NCBI GenBank assembly: GCA_963739435.1
Contig: CAVUAN010000022.1
Span: 124,001-188,000 of the forward strand
Source: CAVUAN01 sp963739435
GTDB taxonomy: Bacteria > Acidobacteriota > Thermoanaerobaculia > UBA5066 > Gp7-AA6
Length of the DNA: 64,000 nt
Direction: 5' to 3'
Position 1 is the first letter of the stretch, and each line of letters starts with the position of its first letter. Of this stretch, positions 17,583 to 27,301 are shown piece by piece. Under the pieces are notes generated by a model. The model had not been told where the DNA came from and did no database searches. It was given only the letters and a program-made list of their open reading frames with translations. The translations under genes were made by a program, and so were the position numbers.

Positions 17583-19312
17583 GGCTGCCCCGCTGCCAGT
17601 TCCCGGCGAACGGCCTGAACGGCCGAAAGCGCTTCGGCGACGGGCACGGCGCGGACCTGCTTGTCGCGCCGCGTGACGATCTCGACCTTCCCTTCCTTCA
17701 GGGCCCGGCCGCCCACGTTGACCCGGATCGGGAATCCCAGGAGGTCGGCGTCCTTGAACTTGACTCCCGGCCGCTCGTCCCGATCGTCGTAGAAGACGTC
17801 GAGCCCCGCCGCGTGAACCGAATCGTAAAGGCCGTCGGCCGCGGTGCGGGCCGATTCGTCGGCGGGATTCAGCGAAACGACTTCGATCTCGAAGGGTGCC
17901 AGCGCGAGCGGCCAGACGATTCCGTCCGCGTCGTGGTGCTGCTCGACGGCCGCCGCCATCGTGCGCCCGACGCCGATGCCATAGGTGCCCATGACGGCCG
18001 GCCGGCTCTCGCCCTTCTCGTCGGTGAACTCGCACTTCATGGCTGTCGAGTACTTCGTCCCGAGCTTGAAGATATGCCCGACCTCGATGCCCCGGGCAAT
18101 GTCGAGCGGTTTGCCGCAGTTCGGACAGGGGTCGCCCGGGCGCGCCGCCGCAAAGCGGGCCCACAGCTCGACCTTCGCGTCCCGCTCGATGGCGAGGCCG
18201 CGCACGTGCCAGTCGCGCTTGCCGGCGCCGGTGACGGCGTTGACGGCTCCGCGGACCGATTCATCGGCGACGACGCGAACGCCGGCCGGCAGGTGGTGCG
18301 GGCCGACAAAGCCGACGGCCGCGCCCGTGGCCTTCAGGACCTTGTCCTCGGAGGCGAGGGCCATGTGCTCGACGCCGAGGGCGTGCTTCAGGGCAACCTC
18401 GTTGGCTTCGAGGTCGCCGCGGATCAGTGCCACCGCAAACCCCTTGTCGGTCTCATAGACGAGACACTTGATCATCCGCGAGGCCGTGATGCTGAGGAAC
18501 TCGACGACCGAGTCGATGCCGCCCCGGCCCGGCGTTTCGACCTCCTCGAGCCGTCCGACGGTCTCGTCCTGCCAGGGCGCCTTCAAGGGGCCCGCCTGAG
18601 CCTTCTCGAGGTTCGCGCCGTATCCGCATGCGGCGCACCGCACGACCGCGTCCTCGCCCGTGTCCGCGAGGACCATGAACTCCTCCGAGGCGGTGCCGCC
18701 GATGGCGCCCGAGTCTGCCTGGACGACGGTGAAGTCGAGACCGCAGCGCGCAAAAATCCGCCGGTAGGCGGCATCCTGCGCCTTGTAGGACTTGTCGAGC
18801 CCCTCGGCATCCACGTCGAAAGAATAGCCGTCGTACATCAGGAACTCCCGCCCGCGCATCAGGCCGAAGCGCGGACGGATCTCGTCGCGGAATTTCGTGC
18901 GGATCTGGTAGAGCGTGACGGGGAGCTGGCGGTAGGAGGTCACACCCGCGCGAATGAGCGATGTCACCGTTTCCTCGCTCGTGGGGGCGAGGCAATAGTC
19001 GCCGTCCTTGCGGTCCTTGAGGTGAAACAGGATCTCTTCGGAGGTGTACCGCCCCCACCTCCCCGTCTCCTCCCACAGCTCGCGCGGCTGGAGGATGGGC
19101 GCTTCGACCTCGAGGAACCCGGCGCGGTCCATCTCTTCGCGGACGATGACCTCGGTCTTGCGGTGGGACCGCAGGCCGAGGGGCGTCAACGCGTACATCC
19201 CGGCGGCGATCCGGCGAATCATGCCGGTGCGCGTCAGGAGGATGTGCGAGACCGCCTCGGCGTCGCCCGGCGCCTCGCGGACGGTTTGCAGGAAGTATCG
19301 GGACCAGCGCAT
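17579..19312 (-). CDS. proS: Prolyl-tRNA synthetase, bacterial type
   Basis: Charges tRNA-Pro. It is 577 aa, the usual size for bacterial-type ProRS. The N-terminus MRWSRYFLQTVREAPGDAEA is family-typical. Motif 2 is within RDEIRPRFGLMRGREFLMYD and motif 3 is GIGVGRTMAAAVEQHHD. A YbaK-like editing insertion lies at about residues 225-380, so mischarged Ala-tRNA-Pro should be edited. The anticodon-binding domain closes the protein. The ATG start lies 44 bases after the TPR gene stop. The stop overlaps maeB. Confidence 0.96.
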   Translation of the reverse strand: MRWSRYFLQTVREAPGDAEAVSHILLTRTGMIRRIAAGMYALTPLGLRSHRKTEVIVREEMDRAGFLEVEAPILQPRELWEETGRWGRYTSEEILFHLKDRKDGDYCLAPTSEETVTSLIRAGVTSYRQLPVTLYQIRTKFRDEIRPRFGLMRGREFLMYDGYSFDVDAEGLDKSYKAQDAAYRRIFARCGLDFTVVQADSGAIGGTASEEFMVLADTGEDAVVRCAACGYGANLEKAQAGPLKAPWQDETVGRLEEVETPGRGGIDSVVEFLSITASRMIKCLVYETDKGFAVALIRGDLEANEVALKHALGVEHMALASEDKVLKATGAAVGFVGPHHLPAGVRVVADESVRGAVNAVTGAGKRDWHVRGLAIERDAKVELWARFAAARPGDPCPNCGKPLDIARGIEVGHIFKLGTKYSTAMKCEFTDEKGESRPAVMGTYGIGVGRTMAAAVEQHHDADGIVWPLALAPFEIEVVSLNPADESARTAADGLYDSVHAAGLDVFYDDRDERPGVKFKDADLLGFPIRVNVGGRALKEGKVEIVTRRDKQVRAVPVAEALSAVQAVRRELAAGQP

Positions 19313-19356
19313 GAGGCGCGGAAATATATCAGCCGGGGGCTCGTCTCAGCCTTCCC

Positions 19357-21213
19357 TCACTCCTTGGGCTCGGCCGCGTCGCTCCTCTTCTTCGGCCCGA
19401 CCTTTTCGACGAGGCGCAGGTTGGAGCGAACCTGCTGCATCATGCGGTCCTCCAGGGCCGCGCCGCGCGCAACCGTCTTGGCCCTCGTAAAGGCGGCCTT
19501 CGCCTCCTCGGGCTTGCCCGCCGCGAGATACGCCATACCGAGATGGTGGAATGTCGTCGGGGCGGCGGCGCGCTCGCTCGAGCGTCTCAGGCATTCGATC
19601 GCCCGCTCGAACTCCTGCCGCTTGTAGTGGACCCAGCCGAGCGCGGCCAGCGGATAAGGCTTGAGCTCGTCGGGAGCCGCCGCCAGCGCGCGCCCCGCGT
19701 AGTCGAGAGCCTCGTCCAGGTTTTCTCCCGCCTCGGCGAGGTTCGTCGCGAGCTCGTAGTACCCGACAGCCTGAGAGGTCTTCGAGGGATGTTTCTCCAG
19801 GAAATCGCGGACGAACCGCGTCGCCTCCCCCGGCTTTCCCTCGGCACGCAGTGCTTCCGAAAGCGTCGAACACGCGGCTGCCGCCACGACGTCTTCCGGC
19901 TCCCCCGCCAGGACCTCGCGGCACGCCGAGATGGCTTCCCTCCAGAGGCCGAGAGAGCCCGCGAGCAGGGCGAGCGAAATCCGGATCGTCGAGTTGCCGG
20001 GCTCGAGCGCGCTCGCCTCGCGGTACAGCGCGAGAGCTCCGCGCAACGACCCTCGGGAGGCTTCCTCCTCGGCCAGCCGGTACTTCTCGGCGCCGGGCCC
20101 GTCGACGCGCGGCAACGAGTAACGGCGCCGGCGCTCGAGCAGGCGAACCGCCTCCTGGAACTCGAGACGCCGCGGGTTCTTCTCGAGGGCTTGCTGAAAG
20201 GCGTCGAGCGCCCTCTTGGGCCAGTTCTTCTCGAGATAGCAGAGGCCGAGCTGGAACACGGCGTCCTCGTTCTCGGGCTCGACCTCCTGCGCGCGCTCGA
20301 ACTCCTGGATCGCCCGGTTGATCTCGCCCTTCTCGCGGTACACGGTGCCCAGGAGCACGTACGCGGACGGGACCGGCGCGATGTCGAGCGCGCGCATCAA
20401 GGCTTCTTCCGCTTCCTGCCAGCGCGAGGCGTGCGCGTACAGCGCACCCAGGGCGAAGTGCGGCAGGAAGCCGTCCGGCCGGCGCTCGGAAGCGCGTCGC
20501 AGGAGGGACTCCGCCTCGACCACGTCGCCCGACTCCGAGGCCGCGATCCCGGAATACACGAGCGACTCGAAGTGGCCGGGCTCGACAGCCAGGATCTTCT
20601 TGAAGTAACCCGACGCCTTCTGCAGATCGCCTGCCGAAAAATAGGTCTCCGCGAGATAGAAGCCGAGCTCGACGTTGCCCCGGTGCAGGCGGTACAGATC
20701 CTCGAGCGCGCGCATCCCGCGGTCGGCATCGAGCGCCAGGATCGCGAACTCCGCCTCGCGCAGGCGCCTCAGGAAGGTGTCCCGGTTCTCGCCGGAGAAG
20801 CGCGCCACGATGCGGTCGCGCCGCTCGAGGAAGCGGTCCTTCTTCTCGACCGCCTGCATCCGGGCGTCCATCTTGGTCTCCCAGAGGTCCAGGACCTCCT
20901 CGGCCCGGACCGCGCCGGAGCGCTGCGAGGGTCTCCTGCAGCGCCAGGATGCCCGTGTGCGCCACGAAAAGGTTCTTCTCGAGATTGCCGATCGACTCGA
21001 AGAGCGACTTGACCGCCTCGCCCGTTCGCTTGACGACGTCCTCGAGGGTCGAGATGCGCTCGAGCAGGTGCTCGTCGAACGGGATCTGCGCCTGCGTCTC
21101 GAACCGTGCCCTCTTCCCCGAGCCGCGCCGGAGATCACGAGGAGCTTGGGGTGGCAGCGCGCGCAGAACTCGTCGTCGTTCGGGTTCTCGCGCCGCAGAC
21201 CTGGCAGATACAT
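19357..21213 (-). CDS. Zinc-ribbon / coiled-coil / TPR protein (frameshifted near its N-terminus)
   Basis: Joining frames gives about 618 aa. The N-terminus resembles a zinc ribbon (CxxC pairs, the second being DDEFCARCHPKLLVISG). It is followed by a helical segment in another frame (FDEHLLERISTLEDVVKRTG, then SLFESIGNLEKNLF) that looks coiled-coil. From about 20,900 a clean frame encodes more than ten tetratricopeptide repeats, for example LGLCYLEKNWPKRALDAFQQ. The frame shifts at least near 21,205, 21,115 and 20,935. The C-terminus KKRSDAAEPKE is charged. It is probably a cytoplasmic scaffold; the partner is unknown. The ATG lies just past the stop of the dehydrogenase gene, suggesting an operon. 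Confidence 0.7.
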   Translation of the reverse strand: MYLPGLRRENPNDDEFCARCHPKLLVISGAARGRGHGSRRRRRSRSTSTCSSASRPSRTSSSERARRSSRSSSRSAISRRTFSWRTRASWRCRRPSQRSGAVRAEEVLDLWETKMDARMQAVEKKDRFLERRDRIVARFSGENRDTFLRRLREAEFAILALDADRGMRALEDLYRLHRGNVELGFYLAETYFSAGDLQKASGYFKKILAVEPGHFESLVYSGIAASESGDVVEAESLLRRASERRPDGFLPHFALGALYAHASRWQEAEEALMRALDIAPVPSAYVLLGTVYREKGEINRAIQEFERAQEVEPENEDAVFQLGLCYLEKNWPKRALDAFQQALEKNPRRLEFQEAVRLLERRRRYSLPRVDGPGAEKYRLAEEEASRGSLRGALALYREASALEPGNSTIRISLALLAGSLGLWREAISACREVLAGEPEDVVAAAACSTLSEALRAEGKPGEATRFVRDFLEKHPSKTSQAVGYYELATNLAEAGENLDEALDYAGRALAAAPDELKPYPLAALGWVHYKRQEFERAIECLRRSSERAAAPTTFHHLGMAYLAAGKPEEAKAAFTRAKTVARGAALEDRMMQQVRSNLRLVEKVGPKKRSDAAEPKE

Positions 21214-21217
21214 CACT

Positions 21218-22066
21218 TCAGGCGTACTCGTAGAAGCCGCGCCCGACTCTTCGCCCAGACATCCGGCGTCGACCATCTTCACCAGCAGGGGGCACGGACG
21301 GTACTTCGGGTCGCCGAAGCCGTCCTCGAGCACGCGGAGGATCGTCGAGACAGACGTCGAGACCGATCAGATCGAGCCAGCGCGAGCGGCCCCATCGGAT
21401 GGTTCATGCCGAGCTTCATCACCTCGTCGATCGCCTGTGGCTCGCCGACGCTCTCGTAGAGACAGAAGACGGCTTCGTTGATCATCGGCAGCAGGACGCG
21501 ATTGGAGACGAATCCGGTGAGTCGTTCACCTCCACGGCGTCCGCTGCAGCCGGCGAGTCAGAGCCAGCACCGCATCGCAGGTCTCCTGCGAGGTCGCGAG
21601 ACCGCGGATGATCTCGACCAGCTGCATGAGCGGCACCGGATTCATGAAGTGCATGCCGATGCACCTTCTCGGGACGCGTCGTGATCGCGGCCGCAGCCGG
21701 GTGATCGAGATCGAGCTGGTGTTGGTGGCCAGGATGGCGTGGGGGGCGACGCGTCTGGTCGAGCGCCTGCAGGACCTGGCGCTTGACCTCGAACTTCTCC
21801 ACCACCGCCTCGACGACGAGGTCGGCGCCCGAAAGCCTCGAGACGTAGGTGGAGGTGGTCAGGCGTCCGAGTGCAGCATATGGCGCCGGTGCGCTTGCCT
21901 TGGCGACCTCGCGATCGAGATTCCGCAGGATCGTCTCCCGCGACTTCGAGAGGAACCGCTCCTCGAGATCCACCAGGAGGACCTGGAGCCCCGAGGCCGC
22001 CGCGACGTGAGCGATGCCGCTGCCCATTTGCCCGCCGCCGACGACGCCGACGGTTCGGATGTCCAT
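21218..22066 (-). CDS. 3-hydroxyacyl-CoA (3-hydroxybutyryl-CoA) dehydrogenase (several frameshifts)
   Basis: NAD-dependent oxidation of 3-hydroxyacyl-CoA to 3-ketoacyl-CoA, or the reverse reduction. The start is ATG at 22066 with the Rossmann motif VGVVGGGQMGSGIAHVAAAS. Further frames supply LSGADLVVEAVVEKFEVKRQ, DEVMKLGMNHPMGPLALA and the C-terminal DPKYRPCPLLVKMVDAG. The natural end GRGFYEYA-stop at 21218 appears once one missing base near 21,241 is restored. The total of about 283 codons equals the family length. At least four shifts occur, spread evenly, which points to sequence error. Confidence 0.85.
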
Positions 22067-22110
22067 CCGGCGGATTCTATTGCCGGCCCGCCGAGGAAAT
22101 CGAATGGGCG

Positions 22111-22936
22111 TCAGGAGCAGCGAGTCCGAATCGCGGCGTGCCCGAAGCGGGAGAGCATGGCGACACCCACGGCGACAACCGAGGCGGCGCTCCACGCGGC
22201 GCCCACGTCGGCAGCAGCGAGAGGCCTCCCAGCACGGCGAAGCCGACGGCGAGCGCCACCGGGCGCCTCGCGGGCGAAACATTCTTCAGCAGCTTCTGTC
22301 CCAGCAGCAGAAAGAGGGCGCCCATTCCGAATATCTTTCGCTTCCACGGCGAGCCCGCCGACGAAGAGCGCGATCGGGATCGAGAGGCCGGCCGGCAGCA
22401 GGGCGAGCGCCGCTGCGGCGGCGAGAGAAAAGCGAGAGGACGGTCAAGAGGCCTGCCAGCAGCGCGCCGCTCCACTGCTCCTGCGCAGAGCGCCGCGCGC
22501 GCGACCGGAGATCCGAACAAATTAACACAGCAGCAGAGTTCCGCGAGCCAGACGGCCAGGCCCGACGCGCAAGCCCCGGAAAACGGCAGTACAGACCTCC
22601 CTCCCAGGGAGCCCGATACATCTCGGCCAGGTAAACGTTGAGCAGCGTGCGGCGTCGAGACCGTTCCCTTGACCGGGAGCGGGCCGCCTTCGGGCGCTTC
22701 GATCAGAGCCCCCGAAACTGACAGGTTGCCGCCGATCGAGCCTCCGGGGCCGATAGCGGCATCGCCACCCGGGCATTCCTCGTCGCCCTCGACGCTCGCG
22801 TTGACGGACCTTCCCGAAAACAGCGACGACGCGTCCGGGGACGTTCTCCGAGATCGACAGGTCGCCGACGGAGGTCAGGGTGCCTGCGGATGCGGCGGCC
22901 AGGGGAAGCGGAGAAAAAGGAGAGCGGCAGGTGCAT
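22111..22936 (-). CDS. Polymer-forming (bactofilin-like) domain membrane protein (frameshifted)
   Basis: The start is ATG at 22936 with a signal peptide (MHLPLSFF, then LPLAAASAGTLTSVG after a shift). A short beta-repeat region follows (VGDLSISENVPG, VVAVFGKVR) of the type seen in polymer-forming or bactofilin-like proteins. The C-terminal half is hydrophobic (MGALFLLLGQKLLKNV, ALAVGFAVLGGLSLLPT, AAWSAASVVAVGVAMLSRFG), giving about three membrane spans. The stop at 22111 depends on which frame is right. It directly follows the anti-sigma gene and may be the output of that regulatory pair. Family assignment is by pattern only. Confidence 0.5.
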
Positions 22937-23460
22937 CGGCGGGCGCGCGAGCGAGAACGCTCCGGAGGCCGAAGGCGAGGGGCACGAACAGCAGAGCAGC
23001 AGCGAGCCCGAGGGCCTGCTCCTGCCTGAGGGCCTCGGAGAGGGAATCGAGGCCGGCGGGGGCGACATGCCGGAGCTGGTCGAGCCACCGTACGAGCGAC
23101 CGCAGCACGCCGACAAAGGGCACGACCGCCGCGGCGCCAGACGCCCGGAAGCCCGAGCATGACCAACCCCGCCCCGAAAAGGCCGGCCGAGAAAAGCCGC
23201 CGGGCCGGCCCACGGGGACACGCTCAGGCGCTCCCGCCGGAAAGGGCCGGAGGCGAACGATTCGGGAAGCGAAGCCGGCCGGAGCTGGGGGACGGCGAGG
23301 GCGGACAGCTCCGGCCCGATCTGGCCGGCCTCCGCGACCGCGGCGCCGCATTCGGAGCAGGCGGCCGCATGGGCCGCCGCGTCCGCTGCAAACAGGGGTT
23401 CGGCGCCGAAGGCATTGCCTCGGCATCCAGCGGATCGATCTTGCGCTTGCACAGCTTCAC
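22937..23460 (-). CDS. Putative zinc-binding anti-sigma factor (frameshifted)
   Basis: The start is GTG at 23460, sharing GTGA with the sigma-factor stop. The N-terminus VKLCKRKIDPLDAEA is followed, after a shift near 23,390, by HAAACSECGAAVAEAG, the HxxxCxxC core of zinc anti-sigma domains. A later frame gives LRQEQALGLAAALLFVPLAF, a single membrane span. This layout of cytoplasmic ZAS domain plus one helix is typical of anti-sigma factors that hold an ECF sigma at the membrane. The 3' end is uncertain and is placed at the next gene's start. Confidence 0.6.
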
Positions 23461-24039
23461 GACATCTCTCCCGACAACCACTCCTTCAATACGGTTCTTG
23501 CCCGGAACTTGCTTTTTGACCGTTCCCAGAGGCATTTGCTTGATTTCAGCGATTTCCTCGTACGAAAGGCCCGTGAAATGGCGCAGGGTGATGAGCTCCT
23601 CTGAACTCGGGCGGGAGGCGGGCGATGGCCCGGGCGATGGCCTGGCCCCGCTCACTATTGCGAAGGTCGGCGTACGGATCCAGATCGGCGCTCTTGTTCT
23701 GGACACTCTCCCTGGCCGGACGGCTCGGGGACTTCCAGCGGAACGGTCCGAAGCCGGCGCTTGCGCAGGTGGTCGATCGCGGCGTTTCCCGCGATCCGGA
23801 AGAGCCAGGTCGAGAACTTGAACTCCGGGTTGTACCGGTGGAGCGCTGAAACCTTGACGAAGATCTCCTGGGACAGATCGAGCGCGTCGTCCGGGCTGCC
23901 GATCATGCGAGCCACGCATGGGAAAGGATGCGCGCCTGGTAGCGCCGGACGAGCGTTTCGAAAGCTACCTATTCGCGGGCCGGGCGCCGCGGGCAACGAG
24001 ATCTTCGTCGGGTACGGCTTCGCGCTCGAGATCGATGAG
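23457..24039 (-). CDS. ECF-family RNA polymerase sigma factor (frameshifted)
   Basis: Region 2 is clear in two frames (FETLVRRYQARILSHA, then MIGSPDDALDLSQEIFVKVS and FSTWLFRIAGNAAIDHLRKR). Region 4 is ELITLRHFTGLSYEEIAEIK then MPLGTVKKQV. Restoring one T in a T run near 23,506 continues it as FRARTVLKEWLSGEMS-stop. The total is about 194 codons, normal for ECF sigmas. No start codon is visible in the best frame at the 5' end, so the start is approximate. It is divergent from the glutamate dehydrogenase gene and overlaps the anti-sigma gene by four bases. Confidence 0.8.
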
Positions 24040-24098
24040 TTACAATCCCCCACCCATTCTAGCGAAGGCGGCCGCATCCGCCGAAGAGGAGTGTGCCC

Positions 24099-25373
24099 GT
24101 GAGCCAAGTCGCGAACCGCAGTTTCCGACGATCGAGACGCCGGGCACGGATTCCTCGAACCCCTCGAAGAGATGATGTCGCGGTTCGACCTGGCCGCCCA
24201 GAAGCTCGGCCTGGACCCCGGCCTGTACAAGGTCCTCCGGGAGCCGGTCCGCGAGACCGTCTCGATTCCCATCGCTATGGACGATGGACGAATCGAGGTC
24301 TTCATCGGTTACCGGGTCCTGCACTCCACGCACGCGGGCCGTGCAAGGGCGGAATCCGGTATCACCCGGATGTCACTTTAGACGAGGTCCGGGCTCTGGC
24401 CGCCCTGGATGACCTGGAAGTGCGCCGTCGTCGACATTCCGTTTGGCGGAGCCAAGGGCGGGGTCGTCTGTGATCGGCTCTCCCTGCACGCGGGGACTCG
24501 GAGCATCACGCGGCGCTATACCGCCGGCTCATGCAGATCGGCCCGGAGCAAGCGCGTCCCCGCGCCCGACATCGACACGAATCCGCAGATCATGGCCTGG
24601 ATCATCGACACCTACTCCATGCACCAGCCACACCGTCATGTCGGTCGTCACCGGCAAGCCGGTGTACCTCGGCGGCTCGCGCGGCCGCGTCGAGGCGACC
24701 GGCCGCGGGCCATGCTCATCGGCCGCGAGCTCGCGCCCGGCTCGGCGTCAATCTCGACGATGCGCGGTCGCCGTCCAGGGTTTCGGCAACGTCGGCTCGA
24801 TCGCGGCGCGGCTGTCGCCGAGGCGGGAGCGGATCATCGCGGTCTCCGACATCCAGGGCGGCATTCACGGCAGCAAGGGCCTGGACATGCAGGCCGTCGC
24901 GGCCCGCTGCGAAAGGGCCGGACGCTGGCCGGATTCCCCCGGGACCGACAAGATCAGCAACGAGCAGCTCCTCGAGCTCGAGTGCGACATCCTGATCCCG
25001 GCCGCCAACGAGAACCAGATCAAAGGCTCGAACGCTCCGGGATCAAGGCGAAGATGACGTCGAAGGCGCCAACGGCCCCACGACACAGCGGGCCGACGAC
25101 GTCCTGAACGAGAAGGGCATCCTCGTCGTGCAGGACATCCTCGCCAACGCCGGCGGTGTCACGGTTTCCTACTTCGAGTCGGGGTCCAGGACCGCGCCGG
25201 CTTCTTCTGGCGCGAGCGAGGTCAACGAGCGGCTCGAGGACATCATGGTGCAGTCCCTCCGCGACGTCGCCACGATGGCCGAGAAGTACAACGTCAGCTT
25301 CCGCATCGCCGCCTACATGCTCGGCATCTCCCGCGTCGCCCACGACACCATGGTCCGCGGGCTGTACGCCTAG
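24099..25373 (+). CDS. Glutamate dehydrogenase (Glu/Leu/Phe/Val family, many frameshifts)
   Basis: Interconverts glutamate and 2-oxoglutarate plus ammonia. Joined frames span about 425 codons, matching the hexameric family. Recognisable pieces in order are MSRFDLAAQKLGLDPGLYKV, DGRIEVFIGYRVLHST, the catalytic-lysine loop CAVVDIPFGGAKGGVV, a Rossmann segment AVQGFGNVGSIAARL, and the C-terminus VATMAEKYNVSFRIAAYMLG then VAHDTMVRGLYA. The likely start is GTG at 24099 (or 24093). Around ten single-base shifts break it. No residue needed for function appears replaced, so error is favoured over decay. Confidence 0.85.
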
Positions 25374-25387
25374 CAGCTCGCGCTTAA

Positions 25388-25421
25388 CCCTCTCCCCGCG
25401 GGAGAGGGGCAGGGTGAGGGG
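25388..25421. repeat. CCCTCTCCC/GGGAGAGGG palindromic repeat, copy 2 (intergenic)
   Basis: A 34-base palindromic element 15 bases after the glutamate dehydrogenase stop, nearly identical to the copy at 11477-11510. The arms CCCTCTCCCC and GGGAGAGGGG flank a CGC centre, followed by GGGTGAGGGG. In this position it could act as a transcription terminator or mRNA-stabilising hairpin. Confidence 0.75.
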
Positions 25422-25494
25422 AAGGCTGGAGCCCACGTCTCCTAATGAAGACACATCAGGTTCTGCCCTTCTTACAGGCGTACATTGACCTCGA

Positions 25495-26876
25495 ATGGGT
25501 AAGACCATGCTTCTTGCACGGGTTTCGGTCTCGCGGCGAGTTTGCTCGCGGCCACGGCTCAAGCAGATTGAGCGTGTGGACGGCGGCCGGTCCAGCAGGG
25601 CAGGACGTCCGGGCCCTGGCGGTCGACCACAGGTCGATTCTGTTTCTGTACGCCGGCACTGCTGGAGCGGGAGTGTTCGTGTCAGGACGGGACGAGCTGG
25701 GCGGCGCCAAACGTTGGCCTGACGAACCTCTCGGTCACCTCGCTGGCGGTCCAGCCCTTTGACATTCCGTGCCCGGACCCCTGCACAGTCCCCGCCCTGG
25801 TGTACGCAGGGCACTGGAGGGGCGGAGGTCTCAAGAGCGGCGATGGCGGTCACCACTGGACTCCCGTCAACAGCGGCCTTGGCGACCTTTCGGTTTCTGG
25901 ACTGGCGACCTCGTCAACGGCTGCTGCGCCCGCCAGACCCCGGCGGGCCTCTTCGTTATGACGGGGGGCGCCACGACCTGGTCAACAGTGGGCGATCGCC
26001 TTCCCGAATTGGTTTCCGTAGTCGAGATCGACCCGATCCACCCCACGACGCTCTACGCGGGCGCATACGGTCTGCCTGGCGGCGGCGTACCGCAGTACTG
26101 ACGCGGGTGCCACGTGGACCCCAGCGAGCACGGGTTTTCCGGCCTCGGGCGGCGTTCTCGCGCTCGCGGTCGATCCGGCCAGAACCTCGACGATCTATGC
26201 CAGCGTCGAAATCACAGTCGGATGCCCTCCACCCTGCCTTCATCCACCGGGGGCGGCCTCCATGTGTACGAGCGTCGATTCGGGTCTGAGCTTGGTCCCT
26301 CAAGTGGGCCTCCCCTTCTCCACCGCGTCCCTCGAGGTCGATCCCGATCATCCCGAGACGATCTACGCCGCCCGGATCAGGCGGCGTCTCCGGAGCGTCA
26401 CAACGGCGGCGCAAGCTGGTCGGGCCAAAACGCCGGTCTCGCGGACACCAGCAATCTGCCGGACGCTGGCTGCTCGACTCGCGCACCCCCTCGACCGGCT
26501 GCATCGGTACGCAGAGCAGCGGGGTCTTTGCCAGGAGCTCTTCTCCGGAGGCTGCGACGCCCAGACTCTCTGCCTCGTCGACGGCCAATTCCGCTCAGGT
26601 TGCTGTGGAGCACGAACAGGGGCTGCGAGCCGCGCAGGCGACTCCCGTAACGCGGAGTGCCGGCAGCTTCTGGTTCCTCACACCCGATAATCTCGAGCTG
26701 ACCGTCGAGTACTGAGACGGCCGATCGGTGAACGGAAAGTGGTGGTTCTTCTCTAGGGCGCGCTGACGAACCTGCAGTACAGGATCGTCGTCACGGACAC
26801 GGTCACTCTTGCGACACGGACCTATTTCAATCCGCAAGGCCAGCTCGCAAGCATCGTCGACACGTCGGCCTTCTAG
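25495..26876 (+). CDS. Secreted BNR/Ycf48-like repeat protein with conserved C-terminal module (many frameshifts)
   Basis: Joined frames give about 460 aa. The N-terminus MGKTMLLARVSV begins a likely signal peptide. Repeats of the form YAGTxGxGVF...DGG..W..xNxGL appear in several frames (FLYAGTAGAGVFVS, NSGLGDLS, ATTWSTVGDRLPE, EIDPIHPTTLYAGAYG), a beta-propeller pattern as in BNR and Ycf48 proteins. The C-terminal part (GSFWFLTPDNLELTVEY-like, then ALTNLQYRIVVTDTVTLATR and FNPQGQLASIVDTSAF-stop) matches a module I recognise at the ends of many secreted proteins of Acidobacteriota-type genomes. It is probably exported; the ligand is unknown. Confidence 0.6.
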
Positions 26877-27008
26877 GTTTTCGAGAGAGCCCGAATGTGA
26901 GGGCCGGAGGGGTGGCGGCGGAGCCCGTCGATGTATCGCAGGCCGGTACGCAGCCAGAACGCCGGGGTCGCGCCCGCAGACCCCCGTCCGGCCCGCTGAC
27001 ACCCTGAC

Positions 27009-27301
27009 CTACCGCAGCGTGATCTCGGGGCGAACCTGGGACTCGCGGGCGAGCTTGGCTCGAGCTCCGACAGGGTGGCCTGGAACCGGCTTTCTCCAGG
27101 AGGGGTCGAGGAGCGAGAGCGTCAGGCGGCGGCCGACCAAGGACGTCGGTTCGGGATCTGTGCGGGCCAGCGGCTCGCCCACGATGCGGCCCAGCGGGCC
27201 TGGAGCCAGGCCAGAGCGGTCTCCCCTTTCGCCATGCGCCGCAGCAGGCCGTCGGCCGCAGCGTCGAGCCGGGTGAAATCGGAGACGACCTTGCGGGTCA
27301 T
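27009..27301 (-). CDS. DUF721 (DciA-like) protein
   Basis: A short protein of about 97 aa starting at ATG 27301, sharing ATGA with the preceding reductase stop. Features are DAAADGLLRRMAKGETALAW, then LGRIVGEPLART, then SLVGRRLTLSLLDPSWRKPV, ending EITLR. The pattern of W/L-x-VG-x-x-LA-x-x-T-P followed by L-x-V-x-V-x-S-x-W is typical of DUF721, whose members include DciA, a loader of the replicative helicase. One shift near 27,190 is needed. No other replication gene is adjacent. Confidence 0.55.

Noticed and set aside
15297..18164. A 955-codon frame suggesting an extended malic enzyme
   Set aside because: The extra N-terminus is proS read out of frame; the conserved protein starts at GTG 17582.
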